Both the position numbers and the translations under genes were made by a program. 64,000 nucleotides of DNA from Flavobacteriaceae bacterium UBA7302. GTDB taxonomy: Bacteria; Bacteroidota; Bacteroidia; Flavobacteriales; Flavobacteriaceae. The DNA is taken from the NCBI GenBank assembly GCA_002471825.1, contig DKQS01000001.1, positions 473,200-537,199 of the forward strand, in the 5' to 3' direction. Of this stretch, positions 18,520 through 25,882 are shown one piece after another; the first letter of the stretch is position 1, and the number at the start of each line of letters is the position of its first letter. The notes under the pieces were generated by a model. The model worked only from the letters and a program-made list of their open reading frames with translations. It searched no databases and was not told the DNA's origin.

Positions 18520-20103
18520 CTAGTTTTGAATTAGAGCCTTAACACTTTCAATGGTATCGATATCTTTTACCGTCTTATCTCTTCGCCATCGCTTTATACG
18601 AGGAAAACGCAGCGCCACACCACTTTTATGACGTTTGCTAAATCCGATCCCCTCAAACGCAATTTCAAAGACCAGTTCAGGTTTTACAGTTCGAACCGGA
18701 CCAAATTTTTCAATTTCATTTTTGGTAACCCATCTTGAAATCTCTGTAATTTCCTTATCGGTTAATCCTGAATATGCCTTTGCAATGGTTACCAATTTAT
18801 CTTCTGCTTGCACGGCGAAGGTATAATCGGTGTATTTTGAACTTCGTCGTCCGCTTCCTCTTTGGGCATAAATCATCACCGCATCAATGGTCAGGGGATC
18901 TACTTTCCACTTGAACCAATCTCCTTTTTTTCGACCAACGTGGTACACGGATGATTTGCGTTTTAACATGAGACCTTCACTATTGAAATTCCGCGCGTTT
19001 TCTCGAATTTCATACAAGGCGTTCCACTCTGAAAACTCGATGATTTCAGACAGCCTTACGGTATCTGTCTCTCGATTTTCAAGAACTACTTCCAATTTTT
19101 TACGACGTTCTTCCATAGATTGTTGGGTGACATTCTCACCCTGAAATTCAAGCAAATCATAGGCAAAAAATCCGACCGGAATCTCTTGCATCATTTTTTT
19201 AGAAACATTCTTTCGATTGAGTCGTTTTTGCAAATCGTTGAAGAGCAAAACACCTTCCTTCTTCACGGCTAGAATTTCACCATCAATCACAAAATCATGC
19301 GGAAATGTTAGAAAGTATTCCACCAACTCTGGAAATTGATTGGTCACCAATTCCTCTCCGCGCGACCAAATAAAAACCTCATTATTCCTTTTGATTACGA
19401 GTCCGCGAATTCCGTCCCATTTGTATTCTACTTGCCACTCGTTGGGATTTCCCAATTCGTCCAATTCTTTATCCAAAGCATAGGCCAGACAAAAAGGATA
19501 AGGTTGTGAGTTGTCGTAATTGATATGAGCTCCAGAAATTAAGTCCTCAAAAGAAGTCTCTTTGGGATGCCAATTTCCAACCAAACTATGCATGATTTGA
19601 TTGGGATCTTTATCGGCGTATTTTGCCAAGGCATTGACCAAGGTTTTCTTTGAAACACCAATTCGAAAACTACCTCCAATAAACTTATTGAACAGCAATC
19701 GCTGATAGTCATCCAAAGAATTCCATGATGCTAATACGTAATCTTTTTTCTCGTCTTCAGGTTTAGACTTTAGCTCAATAATTTCACTCAACCACTGATG
19801 CAAGGATTTCTCATTTTGAGATTCATTGGGTGGCAAGACCAAGGCTAAGGTTTCGCCTAAATCGCCCGTTGCCCCATAACTTTCCAAAAAAAGCCATTCT
19901 GGTATTTGGGCGACTTCAATACACCACTCTCGCAACAAGGTAGTTTTTACTGGTCGTGATGGTCTTTTTCCCGTGAACAAGGCAATTGCCCAGAGTTTGT
20001 CTTGATCAGAAGCCTGTTCAAAGAACGACACCAATGCTTCAATTTTTGCATTGGTCTTGTTGGTCATTTCTATGGATTGTAATTTCTCAGCAAATAATTT
20101 CAT
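18520..20103 (-). CDS. ATP-dependent DNA ligase of the repair cluster
   Basis: This seals nicked DNA using ATP and is separate from the NAD-dependent replicative ligase. The protein has 527 aa. An N-terminal DNA-binding domain (about 1-200) is followed by nucleotidyltransferase motif I at VEYKWDGIRG with the adenylated Lys228, motif III-like FVIDGEILAV, motif IV SEGLMLKRK and motif V-like GDWFKWKVD. The C-terminal part is an OB-fold. The start ATG shares one base with the exonuclease stop codon (TGATG), which indicates tight coupling. It could be labelled LigB or LigC-like; I leave the symbol empty. Confidence 0.93.
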   Translation of the reverse strand: MKLFAEKLQSIEMTNKTNAKIEALVSFFEQASDQDKLWAIALFTGKRPSRPVKTTLLREWCIEVAQIPEWLFLESYGATGDLGETLALVLPPNESQNEKSLHQWLSEIIELKSKPEDEKKDYVLASWNSLDDYQRLLFNKFIGGSFRIGVSKKTLVNALAKYADKDPNQIMHSLVGNWHPKETSFEDLISGAHINYDNSQPYPFCLAYALDKELDELGNPNEWQVEYKWDGIRGLVIKRNNEVFIWSRGEELVTNQFPELVEYFLTFPHDFVIDGEILAVKKEGVLLFNDLQKRLNRKNVSKKMMQEIPVGFFAYDLLEFQGENVTQQSMEERRKKLEVVLENRETDTVRLSEIIEFSEWNALYEIRENARNFNSEGLMLKRKSSVYHVGRKKGDWFKWKVDPLTIDAVMIYAQRGSGRRSSKYTDYTFAVQAEDKLVTIAKAYSGLTDKEITEISRWVTKNEIEKFGPVRTVKPELVFEIAFEGIGFSKRHKSGVALRFPRIKRWRRDKTVKDIDTIESVKALIQN

Positions 20104-21146
20104 CAGGCTTCAATAGCTTCTTCTGATTTGGAAAGTTCTTCTTCTCCATACAACGTGTTCAACTCTTTGGCATAAATGCCTTTTTCATTCAAATATTTCG
20201 ATAACACTGCTTGGTAACCGTGTGTTACATAAACTTTCTCTGCTTCCGTTTCTTTAATGGTTTGTAACAATCCGTCCCAGTCGGCATGATCGCTAATGAC
20301 AAAACCTGCATCCACCCCACGCCATCTTCTATTGCCACGAATTTGCATCCATCCACTACATATGGCAGTAGCAGCATTGGGAATTCGTTTCAACATTCGA
20401 CTACCCAACAATGCAGGTGGTAACACAACAATCTTGTTCTGAACTTTCTTTTTATCAAAATCGGCCATGATTAATTCAGACTTCGGCAATTCGATTCCCG
20501 CTGAATTGATAGCCAGATTTGTTTTATGAATGGCATTATGAACGAAAATAGGAGCTACATGCTCTACCAATTTTAGAATACGTTGTGCTTTACCCAAGCT
20601 ATATCCGAAGAAAACAGAAGTACGATTCTTTTTTTGGTTTTCTAAAACCCATTGAATGAGTTCTTGTTGCAATCGTTCTTCGCTCTTCCATTTGTAAATG
20701 GGTAACCCAAAGGTACTTTCAGTGATAAACTCATGGCATTTTACGGGTTCGAAAGGAACCGTTAAAAAATCGGGCTGGGTTTTGTAATCCCCGGTAAAAA
20801 CGACCACATAACCCTTGTATTCGAGTTTGATTTGTGCCGATCCGATGATATGACCTGCAGGAAAGAAAGTAACCTTTACTCCATTGATAACAATCGTCTC
20901 ATTATACCCCAAACTTTGCACATTGATATGACTTCCGATTCGATGTTGCAAAATGGGTTTGCTATGATGGTGACAAAGATACTTTTTGTTTCCCCATCGC
21001 GCATGGTCTGCATGACCGTGTGAAATAATGGCATAGTCTACCGGATACCAAGGATCTAAATAGAATTTTCCTGGCTTGCAATAAATGCCTTTTTTGGTAT
21101 AGGTGACGAAACTCAAAGTAAACGGGATTAAAGTGTAAAAATACAA
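20103..21146 (-). CDS. Ligase-associated MBL-fold exonuclease
   Basis: This is a metallo-beta-lactamase-fold nuclease of the type found beside the ligase and Lhr-Core helicase. The protein has 347 aa. The metal motif ISHGHADHAR (HxHxDH) is intact, followed by GDYKTQPDF and a beta-CASP-like half with FFGYSLGKAQR and YVTHGYQAVL. It is the first gene of the four-gene cassette. The start is uncertain by about ten codons: the conserved core begins at TYTKKGIYC, and an alternative TTG lies just before it. Confidence 0.9.
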   Translation of the reverse strand: MYFYTLIPFTLSFVTYTKKGIYCKPGKFYLDPWYPVDYAIISHGHADHARWGNKKYLCHHHSKPILQHRIGSHINVQSLGYNETIVINGVKVTFFPAGHIIGSAQIKLEYKGYVVVFTGDYKTQPDFLTVPFEPVKCHEFITESTFGLPIYKWKSEERLQQELIQWVLENQKKNRTSVFFGYSLGKAQRILKLVEHVAPIFVHNAIHKTNLAINSAGIELPKSELIMADFDKKKVQNKIVVLPPALLGSRMLKRIPNAATAICSGWMQIRGNRRWRGVDAGFVISDHADWDGLLQTIKETEAEKVYVTHGYQAVLSKYLNEKGIYAKELNTLYGEEELSKSEEAIEA

Positions 21147-21198
21147 CCTTATCGGGAGTTTCTAAAAATTGTTATTTTCGAGTATTGTTTGAAAAACC

Positions 21199-21714
21199 AT
21201 GAGAAGAATTTATTTCATTTCGATTTTCTTGATGAGTCTGAATCTGATGAGTCAGACGAAGTTTGAAATGACAGCAAACGGTCTTTCCCCAACTGTTGTT
21301 GGTTTGGAAGTTGCCAACATGTCAAAAGAGACGCTTTTTTCAAAGACACTGCAGTGGATTGAAGACAATGCAAAATCCTTTCAATTAAAAGTGATTACAA
21401 AGATTGAAAACGAAGAACTTGTTTTCGAAAGCACCCAAAACAATGCAGTAGTTTATGACAAACAATACAATCATGTGAAATATTCAATCAGGATTCGTTT
21501 TACCGAGAATAAAGTTGTCTTTGCCCCTACTGGCATCCAACGGAAAGTAAATAGCAAATACGATATGGGTTGGAAAGATGTGGATCTTAAGAATAGCGGG
21601 AAATATTTCAAAAGAGGAAAGCTAGTTCGGAAACACAAGTCATACATCAAAGGCCTGATGAATCATTTAAATCAATTACTCGAAGACTTCCATACGCATA
21701 TTTCAAAACACTAA
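21199..21714 (+). CDS. Secreted protein of unknown function (DUF4468-like)
   Basis: The protein has 171 aa. It begins with a signal peptide (RRIYFISIFLMSLNLMSQ) and is probably exported to the periplasm. The mature part starts KFEMTANGLSPTVVG and continues with the WIEDNAKSF helix and alternating strands. That pattern resembles the DUF4468 TBP-like fold found in many Bacteroidota secreted proteins, but I am not certain of it. The Lys-rich C-terminus (KYFKRGKLVRKHKSYIKG) is basic. It is divergent from the repair cassette (52 bp between starts) and has no obvious functional partner. Confidence 0.75.
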   Translation: MRRIYFISIFLMSLNLMSQTKFEMTANGLSPTVVGLEVANMSKETLFSKTLQWIEDNAKSFQLKVITKIENEELVFESTQNNAVVYDKQYNHVKYSIRIRFTENKVVFAPTGIQRKVNSKYDMGWKDVDLKNSGKYFKRGKLVRKHKSYIKGLMNHLNQLLEDFHTHISKH

Positions 21715-21866
21715 TTTTTTTATTCAATATCTAGAGAAAGTAGCTGTAACAAATCCAAAGCGCACAAGTCTTTCTAAAGAGTAAATAATCATGAAGGGAG
21801 ACGGAGTGGTTAAATTTCCTTTGCTCGAAGTTCTAGAAACTTCAACATCTCTAAAAACTAGTGTTT

Positions 21867-22622
21867 ATGAAAAAACTTTACGCATTTCTACTTTTCATAC
21901 TATTGGTAAGCTGCCAACAAAAGAACAAAGTACGGTTTGTCACCATTGATGGTGTTCAAATTCATATTCAAGAATTTGGAAAGGGAAAACCCACAGTTCT
22001 TTTTGAGAATGGCATGGGATCTTCATTGGAAACTTGGGGAGGAATTCCGAACATCCTATCGAAAGAGACCAGTGTGTTTTTGTATGATCGAGCGGGGGTT
22101 GGAAAATCATACCCTTCAACTCAAAAACGGACGATTCCCAATATGATTAAAGAATTACGGGAAGTATTACACAATGAAAACATTAGACCACCTTACATTT
22201 ATGTAGCACATTCTATGGGGTCCTATGTTGCGCGATTTTTTGCAAGCGAATACCCCGATGAGATCCAAGGAATTTTATTGGTAGATCCATCTCCAGATCT
22301 TATGTATGATGGCTATTCCAAAAGGGAATACGAAGAATTTGAAGCCATTGGAGACGATTCATTTAAAAATGCGAGCAAAGGAGAATGGTTGGAATGGAAA
22401 AACTATTTACCCAATAGAAAATACGTTCAAAAAAAACCTATTTCGGATGCTATCCCCATGATTATTCTCTCGGCGACTCAATGGGATTTTTACGATTTTC
22501 ATGAAAAAATTATGAATCAACATCCCAAATCAAAACACCTAAAAATTGAAGGAGGACATAACTTGCATGAAGAAAAACCTGAACTAATTGTGAAACTAGT
22601 TCAGGAATTAATAAAAATGTAG
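21867..22622 (+). CDS. Alpha/beta-hydrolase lipoprotein
   Basis: This 251-aa hydrolase is probably membrane-anchored. The N-terminus is a lipoprotein signal (KLYAFLLFILLVSC, lipid on Cys16). The hydrolase fold shows the oxyanion strand VLFENGMGSSLETWG, the nucleophile elbow VAHSMGSYVAR, an acid in LVDPSPDL and the catalytic His in EGGHNLHEEKP. The substrate is unknown. An in-frame GTG at 21861 precedes the ATG at 21867; the ATG gives a cleaner signal peptide. The 150 bp upstream hold a small GAAGTT/AACTTC hairpin and no clear promoter. Confidence 0.88.
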   Translation: MKKLYAFLLFILLVSCQQKNKVRFVTIDGVQIHIQEFGKGKPTVLFENGMGSSLETWGGIPNILSKETSVFLYDRAGVGKSYPSTQKRTIPNMIKELREVLHNENIRPPYIYVAHSMGSYVARFFASEYPDEIQGILLVDPSPDLMYDGYSKREYEEFEAIGDDSFKNASKGEWLEWKNYLPNRKYVQKKPISDAIPMIILSATQWDFYDFHEKIMNQHPKSKHLKIEGGHNLHEEKPELIVKLVQELIKM

Positions 22623-22662
22623 GACAGTATTCATTGTCTACTGCCTTACATTTTGATGTTTT

Positions 22663-23469
22663 TTACGATTGGACTTCAAGTTTTCGTGCCTTGACTCCTT
22701 GCAATAGTGGGTTCTTATAAAGCAAGAAAAATAGGCCTACCACGAAAGCAATGAGTAAAGGGATTACCTGTTCATTGGTCGTTTCATATCCCATATAGTA
22801 TCCCGTAAACAAAACAATCACATCCACCAAAACATGGGCGGTGATGACAGCTCCCAGGGATTTGAATTCGTCTGCAATGAAACTGAATGAAGTAGAAACA
22901 AACAAATAGGCCAAAATTAGAGAAACAGGTAGAAAATGCATCAATGCAAATAAAACTGCGATTCCGATAAAAGAGGCGATTTTGGGATAGGTCCTTACCA
23001 ATGTATTTTGAATGATTCCACGATACACGGTTTCTTCCACCACACCAGCTGTCAAAGCCACCGAAAATAATAAAGGTAAAGCCAAGGTGGCACTGTAATT
23101 TTCAAAAAGCTTGAAAAAGGCAAGTTGTTCTTCTGGGACATCTTTGAAAAGGAATGAAAAAAGAGAAATTGCGGAGATGGTAATCAGTATGATTCCAACA
23201 ATTCGAAACCATACATTCGAATCGCTCAAATTCAAGTCCATTTTAATTTTTACATCTTCTGGTTGATTGAAGTTGGTAAATCGCTGAACCAATTTCCAAA
23301 ATCCAAAAAGCACGACCATTGTAAAGGCCAGCGCCCAAGGAATTTCTGAACCAGATTGTAGGTTAAAAACTACGGTACTCTGTATAAGTATGATAACAGG
23401 GTACATGACCACACAGTTGATCAAAATTACTTTAATCCAAGCAGGTATTTTGTTCCAAATGTTTTTCAT
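22663..23469 (-). CDS. CPBP-family intramembrane metalloprotease
   Basis: This 268-aa membrane protein has about eight predicted transmembrane segments. The CPBP (Abi/CAAX protease-like) motifs are present in order: VVEETVYRGIIQN with the EE and downstream Arg, FALMHFLPVS with a conserved His, and AHVLVDVIVL. These suggest a glutamate-type intramembrane protease, but no substrate is evident. It lies 99 bp downstream of the AraC-type regulator on the same strand, which may control it. It ends convergent to the hydrolase lipoprotein gene. Confidence 0.87.
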   Translation of the reverse strand: MKNIWNKIPAWIKVILINCVVMYPVIILIQSTVVFNLQSGSEIPWALAFTMVVLFGFWKLVQRFTNFNQPEDVKIKMDLNLSDSNVWFRIVGIILITISAISLFSFLFKDVPEEQLAFFKLFENYSATLALPLLFSVALTAGVVEETVYRGIIQNTLVRTYPKIASFIGIAVLFALMHFLPVSLILAYLFVSTSFSFIADEFKSLGAVITAHVLVDVIVLFTGYYMGYETTNEQVIPLLIAFVVGLFFLLYKNPLLQGVKARKLEVQS

Positions 23470-23568
23470 TTTTATTAATTTTTAAATTCGAAACAAAGAA
23501 ATAATAGCTCTTGGGTATGGAAGTCCGTTTAAGATGATTCGGACGTTTTAAGGTTTAAATGGACCTTT

Positions 23569-24696
23569 TTAGCTTAATCGATACTCTTTGGGAGTCATTC
23601 CTGTTTTCTCCTTAAAGATTTTATTGAAGGTAGATTTACTTCGAAATCCGTTTTGATAAGCCAATTGTATGACTTGCTCATTGGTTTCCTTTAGTTGTTT
23701 TTTAATCGCCTCTACTCTGTACGAATTGATCAAATCGTAAAAATTTTCATATTCAGTACTCTTAATAAGGGCGGTTAATTCGGCGGGCTTCATTTGCATA
23801 TATTCGGCAAGAGACCCCAAACTCAACTCATCATCTAAATAATATTCTTCGGTTGCTAAAAGGTTTTTCAACTTGGCTACCTCCTTCTGATTCTTGTCAG
23901 CTTTTACAATTTCCTTTTCAACAGATTCGGAGGGATTGATAATGCTTACCGGTTTGTAAACCTGTTCAAGCAAAAAGAAATTAAAGACCATGCTCAGCAA
24001 GACGAATAGTATGATTAAGATATTTCCAAACACAATCCGATTGGTGAAGGGGAACATGTAATTGATGAAATACACCACAAACGGAATCACGAAAAAGGCA
24101 ATCCACAACCATTGGAACTTCTGCACCCAATTGATGGTGAGATGATCAATATTTGAAAAATTCAACTTCAATTCTTGATTGTATGAAGTGGTGATTCGAA
24201 CACTCAAAAACAGGTAAATTAAAGTAATTCCAAGTAAAAATGTGATGAATATCACATCTTCAAAGGATACTATGGTTTCTGTTTGATTAAGTTTCATTGC
24301 ATAATCATTGTAGGTTTGCAATACGAACTCTGGTTCGATAAAAGCCATGTAAGCCGAATATAGAAACACAAAGAGAAAGGGTATAAAATGCCACCAAACT
24401 TTTCGGAATGACTTCTTTGGCTGTAACAAGGATCGTACATACAGCCAAACCAATAATCCGTCTAAAAAAAACAAGGCTTGATCATAGATAACCAGATGCG
24501 GATTGTCCATTAGCTCATTATCTCCCTTGATGAAGGATAACCCAAATCTCAAAATCCACAACAATTGAAGTGCAATGGCAATCCTCCGATTGACGAGTTT
24601 TAATCCTCCATGACGGATAAGGTGAAAACAAACAAAAAGACTAATCCCAATGGCAGAAATTAGCAGAAAACCAATTGATTTGTTGAAAATATCCAT
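23569..24696 (-). CDS. Membrane-anchored AraC-family transcription regulator
   Basis: This 375-aa protein fuses a membrane sensor to a DNA-binding domain. Residues 1-245 contain about seven hydrophobic helices, beginning SIGFLLISAIGISLFVCF. Residues about 275-375 are an AraC-type double helix-turn-helix, with LGSLAEYMQMKPAELTAL and QLAYQNGFRSKSTFNKIFK ending in GMTPKEYRL. Such proteins sense a signal in or at the membrane and bind DNA directly. The CPBP protease gene follows and is a plausible target. The gene is divergent from the 24773 gene. Confidence 0.9.
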   Translation of the reverse strand: MDIFNKSIGFLLISAIGISLFVCFHLIRHGGLKLVNRRIAIALQLLWILRFGLSFIKGDNELMDNPHLVIYDQALFFLDGLLVWLYVRSLLQPKKSFRKVWWHFIPFLFVFLYSAYMAFIEPEFVLQTYNDYAMKLNQTETIVSFEDVIFITFLLGITLIYLFLSVRITTSYNQELKLNFSNIDHLTINWVQKFQWLWIAFFVIPFVVYFINYMFPFTNRIVFGNILIILFVLLSMVFNFFLLEQVYKPVSIINPSESVEKEIVKADKNQKEVAKLKNLLATEEYYLDDELSLGSLAEYMQMKPAELTALIKSTEYENFYDLINSYRVEAIKKQLKETNEQVIQLAYQNGFRSKSTFNKIFKEKTGMTPKEYRLS

Positions 24697-24742
24697 GAAA
24701 TTTCAAGATAAGAAATAAAGGAGAACAACAAAATTTAATGGT

Positions 24743-24750
24743 TAATTTTG
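24743..24750 (+). promoter_or_regulatory. Candidate -7 element before the 24773 gene
   Basis: TAATTTTG is an exact match to TAnnTTTG, 22 bp before the ATG at 24773. No upstream TTG is seen at the expected spacing. Confidence 0.35.
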
Positions 24751-24772
24751 CTTTAGCATTACCAAGGTAACA

Positions 24773-25498
24773 ATGAACAAAGAACGCGTAAAAGAAGGCA
24801 TCATCAATGGTTACAGAGATTTCATTTTTGATCGGTATCAATTTGAGGCCATCAAAGAAAAGTATGACATTCCGGTTTCCATCGATGAAAGCGTTCTTTC
24901 CGAACTACGAGCCTACTACCTTACCCATGTGTATCCCGAGTATTCAGAACGACAAGCTTTAAACGAGGCATTCAATAGCCTGGATAAATACATCCAGCAG
25001 CCCCAAAAGTTGATTGCCATATTATTTGATGCCTCAAAGCTACTCTTTAAGTATGGCAGAAGTCTACCTAAAATTTTGGGAACTGGACTCAAAGCATTGA
25101 AAACCTTCAAATCAGCATCCAACTTTGAAAACACTTTGGTAAAAGATGCTTTACAAAAAAAGCTTGAGGGACCTTATGATGAAGAAAAGATTAAAGTTTT
25201 ATTAAAATCAATTCCCAGAGATGAAATTGATGCCTTTATTGAGACTTCACATGCACTTTTTGAAACCTTATACGATCGACCTCAGGTAAAGAAAATCAAG
25301 GAGATCATTCGATACATCATCGCAGTGATGAAGAAAAATTCGAGTCGTTATTCCAAAGATCAGATCAAAGGATTGGAAATGGGTTTCGCCTTACTGGATG
25401 AAGGTGATGCGCTCTTGCAGCAATTACCCAAAAAGGATCAACAACGATTGATTGACCTTATTACAGAAATTGAAACGGACATGTTGAATGACCTCTAA
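24773..25498 (+). CDS. Unrecognised helical cytoplasmic protein
   Basis: I do not recognise this 241-aa protein. It has no signal peptide or true membrane span and is dominated by long charged amphipathic helices. A basic, hydrophobic middle section (KYGRSLPKILGTGLKALKTF, about residues 92-111) could lie on a membrane or bind a partner. The tail is acidic (ITEIETDMLNDL). It is divergent from the AraC-type regulator and is followed at once by a strong terminator, so it is a single-gene transcript. Confidence 0.75.
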   Translation: MNKERVKEGIINGYRDFIFDRYQFEAIKEKYDIPVSIDESVLSELRAYYLTHVYPEYSERQALNEAFNSLDKYIQQPQKLIAILFDASKLLFKYGRSLPKILGTGLKALKTFKSASNFENTLVKDALQKKLEGPYDEEKIKVLLKSIPRDEIDAFIETSHALFETLYDRPQVKKIKEIIRYIIAVMKKNSSRYSKDQIKGLEMGFALLDEGDALLQQLPKKDQQRLIDLITEIETDMLNDL

Positions 25499-25508
25499 AT
25501 AATGGATA

Positions 25509-25542
25509 CAAAAAACCTCTTCGAAAATGAAGAGGTTTTTTG
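25509..25542 (+). terminator. Strong intrinsic terminator after the 24773 gene
   Basis: A perfect 14-bp stem, CAAAAAACCTCTTC (25509-25522) with GAAGAGGTTTTTTG (25529-25542), encloses a 6-nt loop and carries a run of six T. It starts 11 bp after the stop codon. The symmetrical A/T flanks would let it work in either direction. Confidence 0.85.
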
Positions 25543-25559
25543 TTGGCCCAGTAGGACTC
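25542..25559 (-). repeat. Remnant of a tRNA-Gln 3' end
   Basis: These 18 bases match 25657-25674, the 3' end of the intact tRNA-Gln, at 17 of 18 positions in the same orientation. They cover half of the T-loop, the T-stem 3' strand, the acceptor 3' strand and the discriminator base. The match stops abruptly, and a short CTTCGACTGCGCTCAGG sequence (25561-25577), resembling an interspersed repeat common in this phylum, takes over. Confidence 0.6.
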
Positions 25560-25603
25560 CCTTCGACTGCGCTCAGGATTAACTTCTCGTCCTAAATCTC
25601 GTT

Positions 25604-25647
25604 AAAAAAGAAAAATCCCAGTTCCAAATGACTTAGAACTGAGATTT
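25604..25647 (-). terminator. Intrinsic terminator of tRNA-Gln
   Basis: On the minus strand AAATCTCAGTTC (25647-25636) pairs with GAACTGGGATTT (25624-25613) through one U-G wobble, with an 11-nt loop, and is followed by a T-rich tail. It begins about 10 nt beyond the tRNA-Gln 3' end, as expected for a single-tRNA transcript. Confidence 0.75.
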
Positions 25648-25657
25648 CGAATTTCCG

Positions 25658-25728
25658 TTGGCCCACTAGGACTCGAACCTAGAATAACGGCACCAAAAAC
25701 CGGTGTGTTACCATTACACCATGGGCCA
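25658..25728 (-). tRNA. tRNA-Gln (anticodon TTG)
   Basis: The 71-nt cloverleaf is complete. The acceptor TGGCCCA pairs with TGGGCCA, the D-arm is GTGT/ACAC, the anticodon loop is TTTTGGT with TTG at positions 34-36, and the T-arm is CTAGG-TTCGAGT-CCTAG. The stem CCGGT/GCCGT has a C-T mismatch at its outermost pair. The 3' CCA is not encoded. It has its own promoter and terminator, so it is an independent unit inside the 384-bp gap between protein genes. Confidence 0.93.
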
Positions 25729-25744
25729 ATGCTAAAAGCGGATG

Positions 25745-25775
25745 CAAATTTAAAGCAATCTTTCAATTTTTCAAA
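25745..25775 (-). promoter_or_regulatory. Promoter of tRNA-Gln
   Basis: Read on the minus strand, TTTG (25775-25772), 19 nt, then TAAATTTG (25752-25745) is an exact match to the Bacteroidota sigma-A consensus. The predicted start lies about 10 nt before the mature tRNA 5' end. The rest of the gap up to 25882 is A/T-rich and shows nothing else. Confidence 0.7.
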
Positions 25776-25882
25776 CAATTTTATTCAAATTTTGAATTTA
25801 ACAAACTTTTAAAAGCTTTTAAACGTTTCTTAGAAGCTTAACAGCTTTAAATTCTTAAATTCGTCCAGTTATTTCAAACCAT

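Noticed and set aside
21791..21946. 51-codon ORF in another frame across the start of the hydrolase lipoprotein gene
   Set aside because: It overlaps the lipoprotein signal peptide out of frame, has no recognisable motif, and is what an open shadow frame would look like.
22621..22646. Hairpin between the hydrolase and CPBP genes as a terminator
   Set aside because: The stem is short with a bulge and no T-run follows directly, so I could not support the call.
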